Shown one piece after another: positions 52,880 through 59,095 of a stretch of 59,095 nucleotides of DNA. Every line of letters starts with the position of its first letter. Position 1 is the stretch's first letter. The notes beneath the pieces are model-generated. The model was not told the DNA's origin. It worked only from the letters and a program-made list of their open reading frames with translations, and did no database searches. The DNA is from Cyclobacteriaceae bacterium (GTDB taxonomy: Bacteria > Bacteroidota > Bacteroidia > Cytophagales > Cyclobacteriaceae): contig JANQEU010000041.1 of assembly GCA_028278225.1 (NCBI GenBank), positions 1-59,095 of the forward strand. Reading direction: 5' to 3'. A program made the translations under genes and the position numbers.

Positions 52880-53719
52880 TCAGTTTTTGGTCAGGTGGAT
52901 CATCACCGGAAAATGATCGGACAGATACCTGCCGTCGGTTATTTTGTCCACCACCGCATACTTTTCCACCTCATATTCATCACTGCAGAATACATAATCA
53001 ATCCTTCGATCGGGTGTTATGGTAAGATCAAAACCACTGAACGTCCCAAATGGACCGATCTTGTCCCTGGCCTTAAAGAATGCATCATCTAAAGCCGAAT
53101 TGTAGATCACTTTCATTTCATCTGATTCGGACGGTGCGTTAAAATCACCCATGAGTATTGTTACCCGGAATGCACTCATATTTTCAATCTTTTCCATGAT
53201 GATCCGCGAGGCATTTAGCCTGGCAGTAGTTCCGACATGATCGTAGTGGGTGTTAAAAACATAGGTAGAATCTCCGGATCCTTTGTTTTCAAAAAGGCCG
53301 TAAGTGCAGATCCTCGGTAATGCCGCATCCCAGGATTTTGAAGGCTGATCCGGGGTTTCCGAAAGCCAAAATGTCCCATCATCCAGCAATTCCCATTTTG
53401 TGGTATCAAAGAATATGGGAGAAAATTCTCCGGCCCTTTCACCATCATCACGCCCCACTCCGATCCAGTCGTATTGAACGAGCTGTTCATCCAGAAACTC
53501 GATTTGCCGCATCAATGCCTCCTGCATTCCAATGAAATCAGGCAATTCTTCCCGGAGGAAGTCTTTCACTGACATTTTTCTCAATTCCCATTTGTTATTC
53601 CCATCATTTTCATTGTCATAACGAATATTGAAGGTGCAGACCTTAAGAGCTTGAGAATGTGACTTTATACCCACAAAACTGAAGATCAGAGGTAATGAAA
53701 TAGTCAGTATTCTTAACAT
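52880..53719 (-). CDS. Secreted endonuclease/exonuclease/phosphatase-family hydrolase
   Basis: A 279-residue exported protein of the EEP superfamily. After a signal peptide (LISLPLIFSFVGIKSHSQ region) come VCTFNIRYDN, IGMQEAL with the catalytic glutamate, YVFNTHYDHVG, LMGDFNAPSE, DLTITPDRRIDYVFCSD and DHFPVMIHL. These supply the Mg2+-binding and catalytic residues of DNase I-like phosphoesterases. Relatives act on nucleic acids, sphingomyelin or phosphate esters; the substrate is not defined here. It is convergent with the S41 protease gene, with 31 bases between them. Confidence 0.87.
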   Translation of the reverse strand: MLRILTISLPLIFSFVGIKSHSQALKVCTFNIRYDNENDGNNKWELRKMSVKDFLREELPDFIGMQEALMRQIEFLDEQLVQYDWIGVGRDDGERAGEFSPIFFDTTKWELLDDGTFWLSETPDQPSKSWDAALPRICTYGLFENKGSGDSTYVFNTHYDHVGTTARLNASRIIMEKIENMSAFRVTILMGDFNAPSESDEMKVIYNSALDDAFFKARDKIGPFGTFSGFDLTITPDRRIDYVFCSDEYEVEKYAVVDKITDGRYLSDHFPVMIHLTKN

Positions 53720-53808
53720 GGATAATTCAATTTAAGTACATCTCACAAAAATAAAGTGTCATTTCCCGGAAACGCCTTTCACAGGGAAAAGTCTGACATG
53801 ATAACTTA

Positions 53809-53848
53809 CAATTTCGCAATCTCACGCGGATGCCCGCCCGCGAAATTG
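53809..53848. repeat. Inverted repeat in an intergenic gap
   Basis: CAATTTCGC (53809-53817) and GCGAAATTG (53840-53848) form perfect 9-bp arms around a 22-base loop, which itself can pair GCGG with CCGC. It lies between divergent genes (EEP hydrolase and lipoprotein). The 305-base gap holds no other feature I recognise. Confidence 0.4.
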
Positions 53849-54024
53849 CCATTTCTGTTTACAGGCTGTCTCCAATTGCTATCGTATACTCCCGGGTATC
53901 CGCTGTTTATCTCGAAATGGGATATCGTTTGAAATATTTTGTTTATCCCGAATTCTTGCCGGTTTAAAGAAAAAAATAGGCCGGGAGAGAATCTATGTTA
54001 AAATTTGACCTTAAAAACATCATC

Positions 54025-54735
54025 ATGAACAGAATAAGGTCAATTACATTCGTATTTTTCATAGCAGCACTGTCATTGCTGAGTTCCTGTGTTTTTTCAC
54101 TGTTTCCGATCTACACGGATGAGTCAATTGCATTTAAGCACGAACTGATCGGTAAGTGGCAGGATCCGAATGATGAGGACGATTACCTTTTATTTGAATA
54201 CATGGAGAAATCGGAAATCAAAGTAGATGTTCAGACGGCAGACGATGCATTTATCATTCATAAGGGAGATACGATAACGGACAAAGCAAAAATTGAAAAG
54301 ATCTGGCAGGATAGCGTAAAGAACCAGCTTGACAATGCGCTGAAACGGTTTGCCAAAAACAAAAGGTACAAACTAACCGTAGGGGATGATTCCGAAACCA
54401 TTATTTATGAGGCGGTACTCGTTGAAATTGGAAGTAAGATCTTTATGGATCTTTATCCAATGGAAGATGACAAGTTTATTGATGGTAATTTCATACCTGT
54501 ACACACCTTTATGCGTATGGAAACGGATGGCGAACAGGTTGTGCTTACCCAGTTTGATATGGAAAAACTGATTGACCTTTTCGAGAGCAACAAGATCAGG
54601 CTTAGACATGAGCAGACAGATGATTTCATTCTTATCACTGCTCAACCGCAGGAAATTCAAAAATTCCTGAGAAACTATTCCAATGAGAAGGAAGTATTTG
54701 AGGAACCGGAAACTTATGTGAAAACGGGAGTTTAA
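54025..54735 (+). CDS. Conserved Bacteroidota lipoprotein (FSLFPIYTD family)
   Basis: A 236-residue exported lipoprotein starting MNRIRSITFVFFIAALSL, with the lipid cysteine in LLSSCVFSLFPIYTDE. FSLFPIYT right after the cysteine is a common N-terminus of Bacteroidota lipoproteins of unknown function. The mature part has no recognised catalytic motif but alternates strands and acidic loops. The start at 54025 is preferred over the upstream ATG at 53995, which adds a hydrophilic leader. It is 10 bases before the LytS-type kinase and may be in the same operon. Confidence 0.7.
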   Translation: MNRIRSITFVFFIAALSLLSSCVFSLFPIYTDESIAFKHELIGKWQDPNDEDDYLLFEYMEKSEIKVDVQTADDAFIIHKGDTITDKAKIEKIWQDSVKNQLDNALKRFAKNKRYKLTVGDDSETIIYEAVLVEIGSKIFMDLYPMEDDKFIDGNFIPVHTFMRMETDGEQVVLTQFDMEKLIDLFESNKIRLRHEQTDDFILITAQPQEIQKFLRNYSNEKEVFEEPETYVKTGV

Positions 54736-54745
54736 AGATGCCAAT

Positions 54746-55738
54746 ATGCTGAAAAGTAAATTTCTCCAGCATCTGATTTTTTGGTGCCTGTCGCTATTCG
54801 CCATAGGCACCTATTTTTCAATATCGAGTACATTAAGTACGATCGATTTTATCTACTCATTCTTTTTTCATATTTGCCTGCTGACACTGGTTTACACGAA
54901 TCTCCATTTCCTTGTTCCAAGGTTTTTTGAAAAAAAGCGCTTCCGGATTTATGGTATCTCCCTGGTCGCGCTAATAGGACTTTCATTGTTGTTGCACGAT
55001 CTTATTTTCGACTTAATTCTTCCAAACACCCCCATTGATTTTTACATCGTTTCGTTTACCGACAGGATATTATTGATACAGATCTTCCTGATCTACCTTG
55101 TTGTCACAACGCTTTTTCACTTGTCGGCTTCCTGGTTTCAGATACAGCATCTGCAAAAAGATAAACTTCATATCGAATTAAATGCGCTCAAAGCACAGCT
55201 GAATCCGCATTTTCTTTTTAATGGATTAAACAGCATTTATTCTCTTGCACTGAAAAGACATGAAGAAACACCTGCTGCCATATTAAAACTATCAGAGTTA
55301 TTGCGATACTCTTTGTATGAGGCTGGAGATGAAAAAGTATCAGTCTCAAAAGAAACAGAGGAAATAAAGAATTACATCGATATACAGCGGTTAAGGCTTG
55401 AGAAAGATGTCGATATTCGGTTTCAGACTACCGGTAATCATGAGAACAAAACCGTCACCCCAATGCTATTTCTGCCAATACTGGAAAATGCTTTCAAACA
55501 CGGTCCAAAAGGTACCAGTGGCGGCTTTATACGTGTAAGTATGAAAATCTCGAATTCAGAAATAAACTTCTCATGTATTAATTCCATTGTCAAATCCGGT
55601 GATCCCGGGAATGAAGCCGGAGGTATCGGCCTGGAAAACCTTGCAAAAAGACTTCAACTGCTTTATCCGGATCAGCATTCACTTATAATCGATCCGGGGA
55701 AGGATAAATTTGTGGTAACACTTAAAATTGAAGCATGA
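54746..55738 (+). CDS. LytS/YehU-type sensor histidine kinase
   Basis: A 330-residue membrane kinase. Four hydrophobic helices cover residues about 5-130 (two in 10-50 and two near 70-125). The His_kinase domain begins LNALKAQLNPHFLFNGLNSI with phospho-acceptor His155. The nucleotide-binding part has LFLPILENAFKHG and GGIGLENLAKRL. The family pairs with LytTR regulators in Bacteroidota. The stop overlaps the next ATG by four bases, so the kinase and regulator are translated together. Confidence 0.9.
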   Translation: MLKSKFLQHLIFWCLSLFAIGTYFSISSTLSTIDFIYSFFFHICLLTLVYTNLHFLVPRFFEKKRFRIYGISLVALIGLSLLLHDLIFDLILPNTPIDFYIVSFTDRILLIQIFLIYLVVTTLFHLSASWFQIQHLQKDKLHIELNALKAQLNPHFLFNGLNSIYSLALKRHEETPAAILKLSELLRYSLYEAGDEKVSVSKETEEIKNYIDIQRLRLEKDVDIRFQTTGNHENKTVTPMLFLPILENAFKHGPKGTSGGFIRVSMKISNSEINFSCINSIVKSGDPGNEAGGIGLENLAKRLQLLYPDQHSLIIDPGKDKFVVTLKIEA

Positions 55739-56409
55739 TCGATTGTCTTATCATAGAAGATGAACCGCTGGCAAGGGATGTGCTGATACAGTATATCGAT
55801 GATCATCCTGATCTGAATCTGCTTACGTATGCCAAAGATGCCCTTGAAGCAACTTCCGTCCTGGAAAAAGGGGATGTAGACCTGATCTTTCTTGACATCA
55901 ATCTACCCAAGATCAGTGGTATAAATTTTTACAAGTCTCTTGTGAACCAGCCGCCGGTCATCTTCACCACGGCATATCCTGAATATGCCGTAGAGGGATT
56001 TGAGGTATCGGCAGTGGATTATCTTGTAAAGCCGTTTTCTTTTGAGCGATTCGTCAAGGCGATCAACAAGTTCAAAAACTGGCACAAAGTCGGGGAATCC
56101 AATTCGCATCTGAATGTGAAAACCGATAAGAAAGTATACCGGATACCATTCGACGACATATCGCATATCGAATCAACCGGGGACTACATGAAAATCCATA
56201 CAAAGGACCGTGTATTGATCAGTGCGGATACGCTAAAAAATCTTGTTGAGACATTGCCTTCCGATATATTTTTCAGAATTCACAAATCTTATTTGGTGAA
56301 TGTTGAGCATGTTGAGTTTCTGGAAGGCAACAGGCTAAAGGTAAATGACAAAATGCTTCCTGTTGGATACTCTTACAGGGAGAAGATCTCCGCCCTTTTC
56401 AGGAGATAG
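55735..56409 (+). CDS. LytTR-family response regulator
   Basis: A 224-residue regulator. The receiver (about 1-115) has acidic EDE at 8-10, phospho-acceptor Asp54 in IFLDINLPK, and conserved Lys in VKPFSF. The LytTR DNA-binding domain (about 130-224) contains IPFDDISHIESTGDYMKIH and RIHKSYLVNVEHVEFLEGN. It is coupled to the upstream kinase by an ATGA overlap. A hairpin-rich gap follows, which might contain targets for this regulator, but no direct repeat typical of LytTR sites was identified. Confidence 0.92.
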   Translation: MIDCLIIEDEPLARDVLIQYIDDHPDLNLLTYAKDALEATSVLEKGDVDLIFLDINLPKISGINFYKSLVNQPPVIFTTAYPEYAVEGFEVSAVDYLVKPFSFERFVKAINKFKNWHKVGESNSHLNVKTDKKVYRIPFDDISHIESTGDYMKIHTKDRVLISADTLKNLVETLPSDIFFRIHKSYLVNVEHVEFLEGNRLKVNDKMLPVGYSYREKISALFRR

Positions 56410-56469
56410 ATCTCGTCGATGGTCCGGTTTAGCTCGGTCGCAATTGTATTGTGACCGGAATATTCTCCA

Positions 56470-56605
56470 GGCATTTGTAATGCCAATGGCAACATTCTCT
56501 GCCGTTGTTGGTGTTTGTCACCAACAACAATTATTAGAATCAAGTCTATTCGATTTGCATAAATGATTACTTTGGCTGTTAATCTTCGTTGGTGAAAACA
56601 CCAAC
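56470..56605. repeat. Cluster of three short hairpins
   Basis: Hairpin 1: GGCATT (56470-56475) with AATGCC (56479-56484). Hairpin 2: GTTGTTGGTG (56504-56513) with CACCAACAAC (56519-56528), a 10-bp perfect stem. Hairpin 3: GTTGGTG (56588-56594) with CACCAAC (56599-56605) and an AAAA loop. Hairpins 2 and 3 share the same stem sequence. They lie in a 580-base gene-free gap after the LytTR gene. No T-run follows hairpin 2 or 3, so they are not obvious terminators; repetitive extragenic palindrome-like or RNA elements are possible. Confidence 0.5.
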
Positions 56606-56993
56606 ATAGGCGGGAGGGGTTCTATGAAGCTCGGAGACGAATTGAAATTGATCGGGACAGGATTGGAAATCCTTTTTATCTGCTATTCTACATGCCCTCC
56701 GGAACATGTCGAATAGCTTCGAGTCTGTCGCTTCCCGATAGCTGATGAGTTGTGTAGGTGATCCACATTTCTGAGCAAGTCCATTATGTTGGATCTTTCT
56801 TTTGAGGTTACAGCACCACCTGGCAATTTCAATATCAGATGATAATATTTGATGCTATTTAATTATCATATGATATAACGTTTGACATTTTATGTAAATA
56901 TTTTGTCGATTGTTTTGAATTCGTGAATTTAAATCACTTTAATTGCGGCGCATAAACCGGCCAAAATAGAAAACGAGTCAAGTAAATGAAAAA
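56606..56993. other. Gene-free stretch before the M23 gene
   Basis: No gene recognised. The AT-rich last 180 bases contain candidates for promoters (ATGATATAACGTTTGACATT and TTTTGAATTCGTG) but no exact TAnnTTTG pair. An ATG at 56986 gives only MKKWLAA before a stop, in another frame to the M23 gene. Confidence 0.35.
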
Positions 56994-58313
56994 ATGGTTA
57001 GCAGCGTAGCAACAAATCACAATAATTTATTGGTCGTGGTAATATTGATCTCACTCCTTGGATGTGATAGTTTTTTTGATGATACTGATACGGCCTCAAC
57101 TAATCAAAAATGGAATCAGGCAATAATCAATGGGAGTGAAGAACCCTTGGTTTTGGAACAAATCTCCAAACATTTTGGTCCTGGTTCGGGCAATGGCAGA
57201 CTGGAAGGGATTGAATCCGAAGACATCGGCCTGGATAGTGTGATAGTCCTGGTTTCGGATTCGGTTTACAATTATGTAGTCGGGATTGATGATGATCCGT
57301 CGGACATTAATTTCAAGAATTTCCTGCTTGTATACCGGGATGGTATGATTTCTGCAACTTTGATTGAGTTCTTTCCAGATCCGGACTGGCACTTTAATTT
57401 TGGTCGTAAGGCTGATAATAGTCTGGACTGGGCTAAATATACCGGTCAAATGATTGTGACAAACCTGAATTCCAATGTTTCGGATACAATAAATATGATC
57501 AATGGTCAAAATGAATTTGCAGGACGGAGTGGCGGAAGAGCAGAGAACATGGAATGTGGTATGGTCCTGTATGAAATAACCACTGACTGGTATACAAACG
57601 GGGATTACTCCGATACCTGGACTACCTACTCATGGGAGTACGAATGTACTTTCATAGAACCGGATATGCCGGAACTTAGCATACCCAGCGGCGTAGGGAG
57701 CTCTACTTCAAAAGTCATAAGTGTTTGCACAAACTGTACGATCAATAAACCGGTAATAACCTATGATGCGAACGGTGATCCGGTCGACAATCCCTGTATG
57801 GGTGACCCGCTTGCCCGGATGGCAATAATGAGCAATAACCAGGGCATAGAGTCAAACAGGTTTGGATGTGTTAGATCAGGATCAAATTGCAAAATAAACC
57901 CTCAAATATCCAACAGGAAAGCACATGGAGGAATAGATCTGCAGGCAGAGATGGGCACCCCGGTTTATTCGGTTAATAATGGGGTTGTTAATTATGTTTC
58001 TCTAAGCGAACATAGTGATTTTGGATATTGGGTGGTCATCGAATATGCCGGTCACTTTTTTGCGTACGCTCACCTGGACCAGCCTTCTACTTTAAAAGTT
58101 GGAGACAGGGTACAGGCCGGTATCACCGTGATAGGTGTATCGGGACATTCCGGCAATGCGGAATCGCAATATCCGCATTTGCATTTTGCAGTTAGGGAAA
58201 TAACCGGGACCGGCAGGCAAAGAAACTGGAACAATGCCACAATGGTGAACCCCGAAAATTGGCTGGTGTCGGTATTTGACTCGAATGGAAATGTCTCTTA
58301 CGGTTGTAACTAA
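56994..58313 (+). CDS. M23-family metallopeptidase lipoprotein
   Basis: A 439-residue exported protein. The signal peptide ends in LISLLGCDSF with a probable lipid cysteine. The N-terminal 270 residues are unlike any family I recognise. A cysteine-rich linker (VCTNCTINK, DNPCMGDPLARM) leads into the LytM/M23 domain at about 310-430: HGGIDLQAEMGTPVYSV supplies the first zinc histidine and aspartate and YPHLHFAV the HxH motif, so it appears active. M23 enzymes cut peptidoglycan cross-links. The linker-plus-M23 layout resembles C-termini of some secreted Bacteroidota proteins. The gene is followed by a small secreted protein, 13 bases later. Confidence 0.82.
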   Translation: MVSSVATNHNNLLVVVILISLLGCDSFFDDTDTASTNQKWNQAIINGSEEPLVLEQISKHFGPGSGNGRLEGIESEDIGLDSVIVLVSDSVYNYVVGIDDDPSDINFKNFLLVYRDGMISATLIEFFPDPDWHFNFGRKADNSLDWAKYTGQMIVTNLNSNVSDTINMINGQNEFAGRSGGRAENMECGMVLYEITTDWYTNGDYSDTWTTYSWEYECTFIEPDMPELSIPSGVGSSTSKVISVCTNCTINKPVITYDANGDPVDNPCMGDPLARMAIMSNNQGIESNRFGCVRSGSNCKINPQISNRKAHGGIDLQAEMGTPVYSVNNGVVNYVSLSEHSDFGYWVVIEYAGHFFAYAHLDQPSTLKVGDRVQAGITVIGVSGHSGNAESQYPHLHFAVREITGTGRQRNWNNATMVNPENWLVSVFDSNGNVSYGCN

Positions 58314-58326
58314 AAGAAAAAATATC

Positions 58327-58860
58327 ATGAAAAACTTCTCAATAATCATAACGCTCTTCATTTTAACAAGTGGATTGGCAGCACAGCCGTTTAGCCAGGT
58401 CAGAGAAAACTGGTTTTTCACAAAATCTGACGTTTATAGTCTTAAGATCGCAGAAGTAACAATCAAGGACATATTATGGCCGGGAGACGACCTTGCTAAA
58501 CTCGCCCCCCTGGGGGAACCGAAGGAAGTCATCACCAAAGAAAACTGGTTTATCGGGAAGGAAATCACCTGTAAATACGAAGGATTTGAGCTTTATCTGA
58601 ATGACCTGGACGGTATTATGGAATTGAGAAGATTGAGGGTATACGGGAAAAACAGCCCGGTGATGTTTCCTGATATAAATATGGTATTGAGAGTGGGGGA
58701 ACCGATTACCAACTATATTGACAACGTCGAGGCGGCAAGGAACATTGGTGGACCTGAAAATGTAATTAAATTGGACTTTGAGAATCTGGAAACCGAAGGG
58801 AAGGAAGGAACTTTCAAACTGGAGGGAACGATAATAAAAGAGATGGAATTTTGGTTCTAA
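58327..58860 (+). CDS. Small secreted hypothetical protein next to the M23 gene
   Basis: A 177-residue protein with a signal peptide ending in LTSGLAAQPF. The mature part has regular strands (IKDILWPGDDLAKLAPLGEP and FELYLNDLDGIMELRRLRVY) but no known motif. ATG at 58327 is the natural start; the longer frame opens at 58276 inside the M23 gene. It follows the M23 peptidase gene by 13 bases and may be co-expressed and act on or with it. Not recognised. Confidence 0.6.
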   Translation: MKNFSIIITLFILTSGLAAQPFSQVRENWFFTKSDVYSLKIAEVTIKDILWPGDDLAKLAPLGEPKEVITKENWFIGKEITCKYEGFELYLNDLDGIMELRRLRVYGKNSPVMFPDINMVLRVGEPITNYIDNVEAARNIGGPENVIKLDFENLETEGKEGTFKLEGTIIKEMEFWF

Positions 58861-59095
58861 AACCCTCAAACTTTCAATTCAGCTACCGTAAAAAAGGAAG
58901 AAATACAAATTGGTTTGGAATTGATGGTTATCCTTATCTATAGGATAGCTCATGATTCTTAAATAGAACAGACGACCTGAAAGGCAATTGAGACAACTTT
59001 GAAGAAATAGTCCCAATTATTGCTGAAAAATAACTCCAACCCTCTGTTTAAGGCGCTTCCGTTGATTGGAGGAGGTCATTTAAAAATGAAATAGG
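58861..59095. other. Gene-free right edge
   Basis: No gene or partial gene could be supported in the last 235 bases. GGAGGAGGTC near the end is followed by ATGAAATAG, which stops at once, so it is not a usable start. Confidence 0.35.

Noticed and set aside
53809-53848. Inverted repeat as another attC-like copy
   Set aside because: It lacks the CTGAGC core, the AAC/GTT ends and the two-box layout of the left-hand elements.

Overview
The window looks like a chromosomal stretch of a Bacteroidota bacterium, probably of the Cytophagales/Cyclobacteriaceae type. Evidence from the sequence: promoters of the TTTG / TAnnTTTG kind, weak Shine-Dalgarno sites, many short lipoproteins and family-typical genes (MacB/FtsX permease, HxlR, DUF3788, DUF2490, LytS/LytTR pair, TonB-plug protein with an MG2-like N-terminus, BNR-repeat secreted protein). 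No rRNA, tRNA or CRISPR array was recognised. Assignments come from reading motifs; no database search was possible.

Left part, about 1-15.5 kb, is accessory. Stand-alone genes (MacB-like permease, Crp/Fnr regulator with alpha/beta hydrolase, HxlR with SnoaL-like protein, NmrA-like reductase, DUF2200, aldo/keto reductase, PQQ-type sugar dehydrogenase, EreA-like protein, PHP-type protein, DUF3788) are separated by a repeated intergenic element. Three copies share CTGAGCYATTWGCAAA inside an imperfect stem, with AAC- and GTT-containing ends, so they resemble integron attC sites. A fourth site flanks the DUF2200 gene. The same region carries three broken toxin-antitoxin loci: two intact antitoxins next to truncated RelE/ParE-like and HicA toxins, and the C-terminal remnant of a ParE-like toxin. 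This suggests a decaying, integrase-less cassette array.

15.5-20.4 kb: trans-3-hydroxy-L-proline dehydratase with a partner delta-1-pyrroline-2-carboxylate reductase (hydroxyproline to proline), a plug-domain surface protein and a rhodanese. 20.6-23.6 kb: a PAS-containing sensor kinase translationally coupled to a single-domain response regulator.

23.6-33.8 kb (minus strand) reads as one sulfur-oxidation cluster: Crp/Fnr regulator, SulP transporter, a fused four-cluster ferredoxin/NrfD membrane subunit, a cytoplasmic molybdopterin oxidoreductase (SoeA-like), a second SulP, and an MBL-fold persulfide-dioxygenase-like protein with two rhodanese domains. A plausible flow is persulfide to sulfite to sulfate, with electrons to quinone and anion export by SulP. 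A BNR-repeat protein lies directly upstream.

37-45 kb: two paralogous TetR regulators bracket a group that fits inorganic-carbon or anion handling: universal stress protein, SulP transporter overlapping a beta-carbonic anhydrase, DUF2490 porin-like protein, CutA/PII-like protein, bestrophin channel and two small proteins. A Ca2+-type P-ATPase follows.

48-59 kb: DUF6702-like protein, YHYH lipoprotein, DEAD-box helicase starting at TTG, S41 protease, EEP-family hydrolase, lipoprotein with LytS/LytTR two-component pair, a hairpin-rich gap of about 580 bp, and an M23 peptidase lipoprotein paired with a small secreted protein.
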